Positions 56,198 through 64,000 of a stretch of 64,000 nucleotides of DNA are shown one piece after another. Source of the stretch: Vibrio atlanticus (GTDB lineage: Bacteria; Pseudomonadota; Gammaproteobacteria; Enterobacterales; Vibrionaceae). The translations under genes were made by a program, and so were the position numbers. The stretch spans positions 2,852,001 to 2,916,000 of the forward strand of contig NZ_AP025460.1 in the NCBI RefSeq assembly GCF_024347315.1. Direction: 5' to 3'. Each line of letters opens with the position of its first letter. Position 1 is the stretch's first letter. The notes below the pieces were generated by a model that saw nothing but the letters and a program-made list of their open reading frames with translations, ran no database searches and had not been told where the DNA came from.

Positions 56198-58759
56198 GTG
56201 AAAGCCGATCAAAAACATACTCCCATGATGCAGCAGTACCTAAAGCTAAAAGCAGAAAATCCAGAAATTCTGCTGTTCTACCGCATGGGCGATTTCTACG
56301 AGCTTTTCTATGATGATGCTAAAAAAGCTTCTCAACTCCTCGATATTTCACTGACCAAGCGTGGCTCTTCAAATGGTGAGCCGATTCCTATGGCAGGTGT
56401 TCCTTACCATGCCGTTGAAGGGTACCTTGCAAAGTTAGTGCAACTTGGTGAATCCGTAGCAATTTGTGAACAGATTGGTAATCCAGCAACTTCAAAAGGC
56501 CCTGTTGAGCGTGCTGTCGTACGTATCGTTACACCCGGTACCGTGACCGACGAGGCTTTGCTTTCTGAGCGTGTTGATAACCTGATTGCCTCTATTTACC
56601 ACCACAATGGTAAATTTGGCTACGCGACGCTTGATATTACTTCTGGCCGATTCCAGCTATGTGAGCCGGAAACCGAAGAAGCAATGGCGGCAGAACTGCA
56701 GAGAACCTCACCTCGTGAGCTACTGTTCCCTGAAGATTTCGAACCTGTAAATCTAATGGCAAGCCGTAATGGCAATCGCCGCCGCCCGGTATGGGAATTT
56801 GAATTAGATACCGCGAAGCAGCAATTGAATAAGCAGTTTGGTACTCGCGATCTGGTTGGCTTTGGCGTAGAAGGCGCGAAACTAGGCTTATGTGCGGCTG
56901 GTTGTTTGATCCAATACGTGAAAGATACCCAACGTACTGCCCTTCCACATATCCGTTCACTGACGATGGATAAGCAAGATCACTCGGTGATCCTCGATGC
57001 AGCGACTCGCCGTAATTTGGAGATCACGCAAAATCTTGGTGGTGGTACTGATAACACCCTTGCCGAAGTACTTGATCACACCGCGACGGCTATGGGTAGC
57101 CGTATGCTTAAGCGCTGGTTACATCAACCAATGCGCAATATCTCTGCACTCGATCAGCGCCTAGATGCTATTGGTGAAATGAAAGATTTGGCTCTCTTTA
57201 CAGAGCTACAGCCAACCTTGAAACAGATCGGGGATATCGAACGTATTCTTGCTCGACTAGCACTTCGCTCAGCTCGTCCTCGTGATATGGCACGACTTCG
57301 CCAAGCGATGGAATATTTGCCAGAACTTGCAGAAACACTGACGCAATTGAAGCACCCATACCTAACTCAACTTGCTCAATATGCCTCGCCTGTGGATGAG
57401 GTTTCTGAACTACTTGAGCGAGCGATCAAAGAGAACCCTCCCGTGGTTATCCGTGACGGTGGTGTAATTGCAGAAGGCTACAATGCCGAGTTAGACGAAT
57501 GGCGCGACCTTGCAGCTGGCGCAACCGAATTTCTTGATAAACTTGAGCAAGAAGAGCGCGAACGTCATGGTATCGATACACTTAAAGTGGGCTACAACAA
57601 CGTACACGGTTTCTTCATTCAAGTAAGCCGCGGACAAAGCCACCTTGTGCCACCACACTATGTTCGCCGTCAAACGCTGAAAAATGCAGAGCGTTACATC
57701 ATTCCTGAGCTAAAAGAGCACGAAGACAAAGTGCTTAGCTCTAAATCGAAAGCCCTAGCTATCGAGAAGAAGTTGTGGGATGAGTTGTTTGATTTGTTAC
57801 TGCCTTATCTAGAGCGACTACAAAACATTGCTTCTTCAGTGTCTCAACTGGATGTTCTACAAAACTTAGCTGAACGTGCAGACACCCTTGATTACTGTCG
57901 TCCAACCATGACAGAGTCTGCTGGCGTACAAATTCAGGCCGGTCGTCACCCCGTTGTTGAACAAGTGATGGACGAACCCTTTATTGCTAACCCTATCGAC
58001 CTCAATGATCAACGTAAGATGCTGATCATCACAGGTCCAAACATGGGTGGTAAGTCGACCTACATGCGTCAGACTGCACTCATTGCGCTGATGGCTCATA
58101 TCGGTTGTTATGTTCCTGCAGAAAGCGCGACGATTGGTTCTATCGACCGTATCTTTACGCGTATTGGCGCATCCGATGACTTGGCTTCGGGTCGTTCAAC
58201 CTTCATGGTTGAGATGACAGAGACCGCGAATATCCTGCACAATGCAACACCAAATAGCCTTGTGTTAATGGATGAAATCGGTCGTGGTACCAGTACTTAC
58301 GATGGTCTGTCTCTGGCTTGGGCAAGTGCGGAATGGCTAGCTAATCAAATCAATGCGATGACACTATTTGCAACGCACTACTTTGAGCTAACTGAGCTGC
58401 CTAACCAACTTCCAACACTGGCCAACGTGCACTTGGATGCGGTTGAGCATGGTGACAACATTGCCTTTATGCACGCAGTTCAAGAAGGAGCTGCAAGTAA
58501 ATCTTACGGTCTAGCGGTTGCAGGATTGGCTGGTGTACCGAAAGCGGTAATCAAGAATGCTCGAGCGAAGTTGACTCAACTAGAAGCGTTAAGCATGGAG
58601 TCACCAACATCAAAACCAAGTGGCGTTGATATCGCAAACCAACTGAGCCTGATACCTGAACCAAGTGAAGTAGAACAAGCACTAGCGAATGTTGATCCTG
58701 ATGATCTAACTCCTCGCCAAGCACTAGAAGAGCTCTACCGTTTGAAGAAGTTGCTTTAG
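56198..58759 (+). CDS. mutS: DNA mismatch repair protein MutS
   Basis: 853 residues from the GTG at 56198 ([18 protein letters not shown]), preceded by GAAAGAAG and equal in length to E. coli MutS. A longer in-frame extension upstream would overlap pncC and has no family support. The mismatch-binding N-terminus contains [15 protein letters not shown] with the Phe-x-Glu motif. The ABC-type ATPase domain has Walker [24 protein letters not shown], Walker [19 protein letters not shown], and the His in ATHYFEL. The C-terminal dimerisation tail is typical. Confidence 0.97.
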   Translation: MKADQKHTPMMQQYLKLKAENPEILLFYRMGDFYELFYDDAKKASQLLDISLTKRGSSNGEPIPMAGVPYHAVEGYLAKLVQLGESVAICEQIGNPATSKGPVERAVVRIVTPGTVTDEALLSERVDNLIASIYHHNGKFGYATLDITSGRFQLCEPETEEAMAAELQRTSPRELLFPEDFEPVNLMASRNGNRRRPVWEFELDTAKQQLNKQFGTRDLVGFGVEGAKLGLCAAGCLIQYVKDTQRTALPHIRSLTMDKQDHSVILDAATRRNLEITQNLGGGTDNTLAEVLDHTATAMGSRMLKRWLHQPMRNISALDQRLDAIGEMKDLALFTELQPTLKQIGDIERILARLALRSARPRDMARLRQAMEYLPELAETLTQLKHPYLTQLAQYASPVDEVSELLERAIKENPPVVIRDGGVIAEGYNAELDEWRDLAAGATEFLDKLEQEERERHGIDTLKVGYNNVHGFFIQVSRGQSHLVPPHYVRRQTLKNAERYIIPELKEHEDKVLSSKSKALAIEKKLWDELFDLLLPYLERLQNIASSVSQLDVLQNLAERADTLDYCRPTMTESAGVQIQAGRHPVVEQVMDEPFIANPIDLNDQRKMLIITGPNMGGKSTYMRQTALIALMAHIGCYVPAESATIGSIDRIFTRIGASDDLASGRSTFMVEMTETANILHNATPNSLVLMDEIGRGTSTYDGLSLAWASAEWLANQINAMTLFATHYFELTELPNQLPTLANVHLDAVEHGDNIAFMHAVQEGAASKSYGLAVAGLAGVPKAVIKNARAKLTQLEALSMESPTSKPSGVDIANQLSLIPEPSEVEQALANVDPDDLTPRQALEELYRLKKLL

Positions 58760-58831
58760 TCTCTTTCCAAGTAGCTTGTTATTGCCGTCCGTGATTTTGA
58801 TTAGACGGCATCAAATACCAAAGCCACAAAC

Positions 58832-58864
58832 AAAAAAACGCTGACTTAAAGTCAGCGTTTTTAT
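58832..58864. terminator. Bidirectional terminator between mutS and rpoS
   Basis: Stem of about ten base pairs (ACGCTGACTT / AAGTCAGCGT) with a short loop, flanked by A7 on the left and T5 on the right. mutS (+) and rpoS (-) converge on it. Confidence 0.93.
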
Positions 58865-58898
58865 TTGTCTTCTATTCAAAGAAACATCATCCGTTCAT

Positions 58899-59879
58899 TT
58901 AGTCGTTTTCTACGTTGAACAGATTTTCCATGTTCAAGCCTTGCTTGATTAGAATTTCACGTAAACGACGAAGACCTTCAACTTGGATTTGGCGAACACG
59001 TTCACGAGTCAGGCTAATTTCACGGCCTACTTCTTCTAGTGTTGATGGTTCATAGCCAAGTAATCCAAAGCGACGCGCAAGCACCTCTTTCTGCTTAGGA
59101 TTCAGCTCATCAAGCCAGAAGATCAACGAATTCTTGATATCGCTATCTTGAGTTGAAACCTCAGGATCTGAATTGTTGATGTCTGGAATAATATCCAACA
59201 GCGCTTTCTCACCATCACCACCAATTGGCGTATCAACAGAGCTCACTCGTTCGTTTAGACGAAGCATCTTACTCACATCACCAACAGGTTTGTCTAGCTT
59301 AGAAGCAATTTCTTCTGCCGTTGGTTCATGGTCAAGTTTTTGTGAAAGTTCTCTTGCGGTACGTAGGTAGATGTTCAGCTCTTTCACAACATGGATAGGC
59401 AAACGGATAGTGCGAGTCTGATTCATTAGCGCACGTTCAATGGTTTGACGAATCCACCATGTTGCGTAAGTTGAGAAACGGAAGCCACGCTCTGGGTCAA
59501 ACTTCTCTACGGCGCGAATCAAACCTAGGTTGCCTTCTTCAATAAGATCGAGAAGTGCAAGACCACGGTTGCTATAACGACGAGAAATTTTTACCACCAA
59601 ACGCAGGTTACTTTCGATCATGCGTTTGCGTGCTGCTTCATCACCGCGTAGAGCTCGACGTGCATAAAGCACTTCTTCTTCAGCGGTTAATAGTGGTGAG
59701 AAACCGATTTCGCCTAAGTAGAGTTGAGTCGCATCTAAGCTTTTAGACGTAACTTCAGTATCTTCTTTCGCTTCGGTTTTCTTAGTGACTGTTCGTTTTG
59801 CTTTTCCAAGAGCTTCCTGTTCCGTGGTTGCTTGGTTAAGATCGAACTCTTTTTTGGTTACTGCATTGCTTATACTCAT
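58899..59879 (-). CDS. rpoS: Stationary-phase sigma factor RpoS
   Basis: 326 residues from the ATG at 59879 ([15 protein letters not shown]), with a very strong GGGGGAGG ribosome-binding site. Sigma-70 regions: 1.2 ([16 protein letters not shown]), 2 ([33 protein letters not shown]), 3 ([19 protein letters not shown]) and 4 ([32 protein letters not shown]). It directs stress and stationary-phase genes. It lies downstream of nlpD, as in E. coli, where a main rpoS promoter is inside nlpD; no such promoter was identified here. Confidence 0.98.
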   Translation of the reverse strand: MSISNAVTKKEFDLNQATTEQEALGKAKRTVTKKTEAKEDTEVTSKSLDATQLYLGEIGFSPLLTAEEEVLYARRALRGDEAARKRMIESNLRLVVKISRRYSNRGLALLDLIEEGNLGLIRAVEKFDPERGFRFSTYATWWIRQTIERALMNQTRTIRLPIHVVKELNIYLRTARELSQKLDHEPTAEEIASKLDKPVGDVSKMLRLNERVSSVDTPIGGDGEKALLDIIPDINNSDPEVSTQDSDIKNSLIFWLDELNPKQKEVLARRFGLLGYEPSTLEEVGREISLTRERVRQIQVEGLRRLREILIKQGLNMENLFNVEND

Positions 59880-59977
59880 AACGCCTCCCCCTGGCGAAAT
59901 TAGCATGACATTACAACTTCATATGTCGCTAAATGACTATGTCACTCCATACAATACGTAATTTTTGCATATTGTAT

Positions 59978-60892
59978 TTAAGGTAAATACCGTTTTGGAT
60001 TAACTGATTTACCTTGGTAACGAATCTCAAAGTGCAGCCTGACACTGCTGGCTCCAGAGCTTCCCATTGTTGCAATTTTCTGCCCTGGTTTCACACTTTG
60101 CCCTTCAGATACTAATAGTCGGTCGTTATGCGCGTATGCACTTAAGTAATTATCATTGTGCTTCACAATCACTAGATTGCCGTAGCCTCGTAATGCATTA
60201 CCCGAATAAACAACCGTTCCCCCTGCAGTAGATACTATTGGCTGACCTCGCTGTCCTGCTATGTCTATGCCTTTATTTCCTTGTTCGCCTACAGAGAAAT
60301 TCTTAATTACTCTCCCTTTCGTTGGCCATAACCATTTGGATACTTTGTTACTCGTTGGTTTTGTTGGCGGTGTAACATTCTGTTTACCTTTAGAACCAAC
60401 ATACTCCTTTGATTTGGATTGTACAACCTTCTTTTGTGGATCTTTTTTCGCCACTTTGGTGGTTGTTTGAGCGGGCGCAGGTTTAGAGTTTTTACTCTTT
60501 TGAGGTGTTGTTTTAGGTTTGCTTGAGGCCAACAAAGTTGTGGATGCGGCAACAGGCGCAGCGACGGCTGCAACCGCTACCGTTGATTTACCATACGCTG
60601 GAGCGTTGTAGCTAGGACGCCATAACTTAAGGCTCTGTCCGGGATGGATGGTATAAGGTGCAGACAGATTGTTATAGCGAATCAGCTCTTTAACATCTTT
60701 ATTTGTTACGTAAGCAATAAAATAAAGGGTATCGCCTTTTTTCACTTCATAGTAACTACCACGATAACTACCACGATCAATCGATGAGTAATTCTTGTTT
60801 AAGCTTGAAACTGGCGCAGGCGAATTCGCAGCACACCCAACAAGTGCACAGCTAAGCAGTAGAGAACTTCCTTTAAAAACCTTCGAACGCAT
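59978..60892 (-). CDS. nlpD: Murein hydrolase activator NlpD
   Basis: 304 residues from the ATG at 60892. The signal sequence ends at lipobox ALVGC, so it is an envelope lipoprotein. A LysM domain (YEVKKGDTLYFIAYVTNKDV, about residues 48-95) binds peptidoglycan. A long Ala/Lys/Thr-rich linker precedes the C-terminal LytM/M23 domain (GIDIAGQRGQPI to HFEIRYQGKSVNP). The first catalytic His is replaced by Asn (NKGID), as in other NlpD proteins, so it activates amidase AmiC rather than cleaving murein itself (family knowledge). It lies between pcm and rpoS. Confidence 0.96.
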   Translation of the reverse strand: MRSKVFKGSSLLLSCALVGCAANSPAPVSSLNKNYSSIDRGSYRGSYYEVKKGDTLYFIAYVTNKDVKELIRYNNLSAPYTIHPGQSLKLWRPSYNAPAYGKSTVAVAAVAAPVAASTTLLASSKPKTTPQKSKNSKPAPAQTTTKVAKKDPQKKVVQSKSKEYVGSKGKQNVTPPTKPTSNKVSKWLWPTKGRVIKNFSVGEQGNKGIDIAGQRGQPIVSTAGGTVVYSGNALRGYGNLVIVKHNDNYLSAYAHNDRLLVSEGQSVKPGQKIATMGSSGASSVRLHFEIRYQGKSVNPKRYLP

Positions 60893-60927
60893 CGACTTTC
60901 TATCCACCTACACCATTAATAATTTTA

Positions 60928-61554
60928 TTAAGCTAACTCACCAGGTACAAGAGGTACAAATCGCACCATCTCGATAACACTCGATAAGAACTCATCACCG
61001 TGGCGAACAATCTTCAACAGTTGTTGTTCATCATCTCCGACCGGAATTAATAAGCGCCCTCCATCTTTCAACTGCTGCAAAAGCGCTTGAGGGATCGACT
61101 CTGCAGCAGCAGTGACAATAATCGCATCAAAAGGCGCCTTAGAAGACCAACCTTGCCAACCATCACCGTGCTTGGTTGAGATGTTGTAGAAATCGAGTTG
61201 CTTCAACCTACGCTTAGCATCCCATTGTAGCGACTTTATTCTTTCAACCGAATACACGTGATCAACCAACTGAGCCAAAACAGCCGTTTGATAACCAGAA
61301 CCCGTTCCGATCTCCAAAACGCGGCTGTCTTGTTGTAACTCAAGCAGCTCGGTCATTTTAGCAACAATGTAAGGCTGAGAAATTGTCTGCCCCTGCCCGA
61401 TAGGCAGCGCATTATTATCATAGGCCTGGTGATGCATAGCCTGTGATAAAAAGCTCTCTCTCGGTAGTAAGTAAATAGCATCAAGAACCTTTTGATCCTG
61501 AATACCATTTTCTATCAGAAAAGTAACTAAGCGCTCAGCTTGTGGATTACTCAC
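60928..61554 (-). CDS. pcm: Protein-L-isoaspartate O-methyltransferase
   Basis: 208 residues from a GTG that directly follows the surE stop codon. It methylates isoaspartyl residues in aged proteins, starting their repair. The motifs [20 protein letters not shown] and [18 protein letters not shown] (SAM-binding glycine-rich loop) are diagnostic, and the later [10 protein letters not shown] and LLIPVG follow the family order. It is between surE and nlpD, as in E. coli. Confidence 0.97.
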   Translation of the reverse strand: MSNPQAERLVTFLIENGIQDQKVLDAIYLLPRESFLSQAMHHQAYDNNALPIGQGQTISQPYIVAKMTELLELQQDSRVLEIGTGSGYQTAVLAQLVDHVYSVERIKSLQWDAKRRLKQLDFYNISTKHGDGWQGWSSKAPFDAIIVTAAAESIPQALLQQLKDGGRLLIPVGDDEQQLLKIVRHGDEFLSSVIEMVRFVPLVPGELA

Positions 61555-62298
61555 TTATTTATCCCCTAACCATGTAGTCATCGCACCCAACGACTCATGT
61601 GCCGTCAGATCAACTTGTAGTGGTGTTACCGACACAAAACCATGTTCAATGGCGTAAAAATCAGTACCCTCACCAGCATCTTGCTCCTTACCAGGAGGGC
61701 CAAGCCAATAGATATCATGACCACGTGGGTCTTTCTGCTTAATCATATCTTCAGCATGGTGACGAGCACCTAGACGTGTCACCTGAGTACCCGATATTTG
61801 GTCTAATGCTAAGTCAGGGACGTTCACGTTTAACAGGCGATTGGTCGGGATTGGGTTTGCTAAATGTTGTTCGACAATACGGCGAGCAACCGCTGCTGCT
61901 GTCTTAAAATGTTGTTTTCCAACCAGAGAAAATGCCACCGATTGAACACCTAGAAAGTGGCCTTCCATTGCTGCTGCGACTGTACCTGAATAAAGCACGT
62001 CATCACCAAGGTTAGCTCCGTGATTAATACCCGTTAAAACCAGATCAGGCATGTCACTCTTTAGGAGTTCGTTCAATGCGAAATGTACACAGTCGGTCGG
62101 TGTTCCTTGTACCGAATAGGTATTTCTAGCAATCTCTTGAACACGCAAAGGCTGTTCCAAAGTTAATGAATTTGAAGCACCAGAGCGATTACGGTCAGGT
62201 GCCACAATGATAACTTCAGCAAGATCACGTAATTCATTTGCCAGCTCATGAATACCTTGAGCATGCACACCATCATCGTTGCTGAGTAAAATCTTCAT
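61555..62298 (-). CDS. surE: 5'/3'-nucleotidase SurE
   Basis: 247 residues from the ATG at 62298 ([16 protein letters not shown]), with AAAGGA six bases before it; an upstream in-frame start adds a non-family leader. The metal site Asp-Asp (SNDDG, residues 8-9), the Ser of [12 protein letters not shown] and the Asn of [19 protein letters not shown] are visible. It hydrolyses nucleoside monophosphates and short polyphosphates. It overlaps no neighbour and is coupled to pcm. Confidence 0.97.
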   Translation of the reverse strand: MKILLSNDDGVHAQGIHELANELRDLAEVIIVAPDRNRSGASNSLTLEQPLRVQEIARNTYSVQGTPTDCVHFALNELLKSDMPDLVLTGINHGANLGDDVLYSGTVAAAMEGHFLGVQSVAFSLVGKQHFKTAAAVARRIVEQHLANPIPTNRLLNVNVPDLALDQISGTQVTRLGARHHAEDMIKQKDPRGHDIYWLGPPGKEQDAGEGTDFYAIEHGFVSVTPLQVDLTAHESLGAMTTWLGDK

Positions 62299-62396
62299 CT
62301 TGTATCCTTTCTTTTGTACCAATGCCAAGTCACTTAAATACCGATATAAAGTCACTTAAATATCAATATAAAGTGACTTAGACCCAAGCAGAATCA

Positions 62397-63443
62397 TTAT
62401 TGCTCGTAGGTTCTTTCTACGTGTACTTCTTCAACTAACTCACGAACGATAGCGGTTGCGAAGCAGCCTGCGTCCAGAGAGAATTTAAGAGTGACATTGT
62501 CTTCGTTTACTTCCCACACTAAACCCATCGGCTTCAACGAGGCTTCACGGCGATCATGGCGCATACGGTTGCCACAAATAAGCGCCATTAGATCCGGTTC
62601 AGCATCAAGGTGTTTCTGCTCTAGAGCTTGAGACGCATCCGTCGTCGGTAACGCATTATCTCCAGCTAAAGCAACGGTAATAAACGCAGAACCATTGGCG
62701 ATATCTTGGTTTACAGCTTCGATATTAGCGGCTGTCACAGCAAGTTGAGCATCGTTTTTAACTACAATATCGCCGACCAATGCCGAAGCAAACGCATCGT
62801 GCTCAATACGGTCAGAAAGAATTAAGTTGTAGATCCAAGAACGAGCTGCAGAGAGGTACAAGCTGCGCTTATTTTGATTACGTGTACGAACGTTTTCACG
62901 CCCCCAACGACGAGCTTCAGATAAGTTGTTACCTTCATTGCCAAACCTCTGAGCACCAAAGTAATTTGGCACGCCCACTTGAGCGACTTTTTCCAAACGT
63001 TTGACTACATCATCGCAGTCCGTTACTTCAGACAAAGTTAGCTCGAATTGGTTGCCAACTAAATCGCCTGGACGTAACTTTTTGTTGTGGCGTGCTGTCG
63101 CCAAGATCTCAATGCTTGGGTATTGTGCAAGAAAAGCAGAAAAGTCAGGTTCACCTTTTGGTAGATGCACGCTCAACCACTGTTCTGTCACAGCATGACG
63201 GTCTTTCAAACCAGCCCAACTCACGTCTTTCGACTTAACACCACACGCTTTAGCCAGCTCGTTTGCTACAAAGCTCGTGTTCTCACCCGTTTTACGAATA
63301 CGAACCATAAGGTGTTCGCCTTCACCAGTGAACTCAAAACCTAAGTCTTCATTAACGACAAAGTGTTCGGCTTTTGCTTTTAGTTTTGCTTTCGCAGTTG
63401 GTTTACCGTTTAGATAAGCCAATGAAGATAAAATATCTGACAT
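62397..63443 (-). CDS. truD: tRNA pseudouridine(13) synthase
   Basis: 348 residues from the ATG at 63443 (MSDILSSLAYLNGKP); an upstream in-frame start would overlap ispF. It converts U13 of tRNA-Glu to pseudouridine. The catalytic Asp lies in WAGLKDRHAVTEQWLSV, with FVVNEDLGFEFTGEGEHL and NYFGAQRFGNEGNNL as other family motifs. It is between ispF (22 bp) and surE, the conserved order. Confidence 0.96.
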   Translation of the reverse strand: MSDILSSLAYLNGKPTAKAKLKAKAEHFVVNEDLGFEFTGEGEHLMVRIRKTGENTSFVANELAKACGVKSKDVSWAGLKDRHAVTEQWLSVHLPKGEPDFSAFLAQYPSIEILATARHNKKLRPGDLVGNQFELTLSEVTDCDDVVKRLEKVAQVGVPNYFGAQRFGNEGNNLSEARRWGRENVRTRNQNKRSLYLSAARSWIYNLILSDRIEHDAFASALVGDIVVKNDAQLAVTAANIEAVNQDIANGSAFITVALAGDNALPTTDASQALEQKHLDAEPDLMALICGNRMRHDRREASLKPMGLVWEVNEDNVTLKFSLDAGCFATAIVRELVEEVHVERTYEQ

Positions 63444-63465
63444 GCTGTTCTTTTCGTGTTGGTGC

Positions 63466-63945
63466 TTACGCACTTTTAGTAATTAGGACCACCGCTTCAC
63501 ATGCGATGCCCTCTTTGCGACCTGTAAAACCTAAACGCTCAGTGGTCGTCGCTTTTACATTCACATTGCTAATGCTGGTTTCTAAATCTTGTGCGATAGC
63601 GTGGCACATAGAGTCTATATGAGGCGCCATCTTTGGAGCTTGCGCCATGATAGTAATATCGGCATTACCAATCACGTAGCCTTGTTCTTTTACTCGACGA
63701 TAAACATCTTTTAGCAGTTCACGGCTATCCGCGCCTTTCCACTCATCATCAGTATCGGGGAAATGACGACCAATATCACCGGCAGCAATCGCACCTAATA
63801 AAGCGTCACACAACGCATGAAGGGCAACATCACCATCTGAGTGTGCGATAAGACCCTGCTCATAAGGGACTCTAACGCCACCTATAATTACCGGACCTTC
63901 ACCACCAAACTTATGTACATCAAAGCCATGGCCAATACGAATCAT
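63466..63945 (-). CDS. ispF: 2-C-methyl-D-erythritol 2,4-cyclodiphosphate synthase
   Basis: 159 residues from the ATG at 63945 (AAGGA six bases before); an ATG one codon upstream overlaps the ispD stop codon. It forms the cyclodiphosphate in the MEP isoprenoid pathway. The metal ligands Asp8 and His10 (GFDVH) and His42 ([20 protein letters not shown]) are present, along with GRHFPDTD. It is a trimeric cytosolic enzyme. It follows ispD with an overlapping stop and start. Confidence 0.97.
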   Translation of the reverse strand: MIRIGHGFDVHKFGGEGPVIIGGVRVPYEQGLIAHSDGDVALHALCDALLGAIAAGDIGRHFPDTDDEWKGADSRELLKDVYRRVKEQGYVIGNADITIMAQAPKMAPHIDSMCHAIAQDLETSISNVNVKATTTERLGFTGRKEGIACEAVVLITKSA

Positions 63946-63947
63946 CA

Positions 63948-64000
63948 TTATTCCTTATTCTGACTTAAATAGAACTCAGCAAGTGCTAAATCTTCAGGCT
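63948..64000 (-). CDS. ispD: 2-C-methyl-D-erythritol 4-phosphate cytidylyltransferase, C-terminal end
   Basis: Partial gene running off the right edge. The visible residues read [16 protein letters not shown] and end at a TAA (63948-63950) that overlaps the first possible ispF ATG by one base. This matches the IspD C-terminus and the expected ispD-ispF order. Only sixteen residues can be seen. Confidence 0.85.
   Translation of the reverse strand, partial: PEDLALAEFYLSQNKE

Overview
The window is a stretch of a Vibrio chromosome, most likely the large one. It opens with the C-terminus of a LuxR/HapR/OpaR-type quorum-sensing regulator beside the pyruvate dehydrogenase genes. It carries luxS, the chitin-type pilus genes pilABCD, an oadGAB sodium pump, a serV/argV-type tRNA array, and the rpoS and mutS neighbourhoods in the usual gammaproteobacterial order. 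The species cannot be fixed from sequence alone. Almost everything outside 40-54 kb is conserved core genome.

Region by region: 1-7.9 kb has the LuxR-type C-terminus (+), an intergenic repeat block with an ERIC element, and pdhR-aceE-aceF-lpdA (-) with a PdhR operator just downstream of a predicted pdhR promoter. 8.3-16.2 kb has ampD (-), nadC (+), then pilA-pilB-pilC-pilD-coaE-zapD-yacG (+). 16.5-20.2 kb has ffh and rpsP-rimM-trmD-rplS (-). 20.3-22.6 kb has ypjD and yfjD (+). 22.7-29.9 kb has, all on the minus strand, an MDR oxidoreductase, yqaA, an M16 metallopeptidase lipoprotein, gshA, an SLT-like lipoprotein and luxS. 30-33.3 kb has oadG-oadA-oadB (-). 33.6-35.1 kb is an array of eight identical tRNA-Arg(ACG) and two tRNA-Ser(GCT) genes. 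35.5-39.8 kb has csrA, lysC and alaS (-).

From 40 to 54.1 kb an accessory block separates alaS from recA. It is a divergent alpha-glucan uptake and breakdown locus. The minus arm has an OmpG-type porin, an LpxD-like acyltransferase, a small lipoprotein, a MalK-type ATPase and a secreted GH13 amylase or glucanotransferase. The plus arm has a MalE-like binding protein, MalF- and MalG-like permeases, a cytoplasmic cyclomaltodextrinase-type GH13 enzyme, a degenerate ROK-family protein and a TrmB-family regulator. The set resembles the Klebsiella cym cyclodextrin system in content: extracellular enzyme, dedicated porin, ABC importer and cytoplasmic cyclodextrinase. The divergent promoter region has a CRP-like site, a 22-bp-spaced direct repeat and an inverted repeat over the predicted start of transcription. 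This block is the least ordinary part of the window.

After the block come recA (-, with a LexA box), pncC (-), mutS (+), then a minus-strand run ispD-ispF-truD-surE-pcm-nlpD-rpoS that continues off the right edge. Start codons were re-chosen for many genes from Shine-Dalgarno spacing and family length; these choices are stated per gene. All functional calls rest on recognised motifs and remembered family features. No database search was run.
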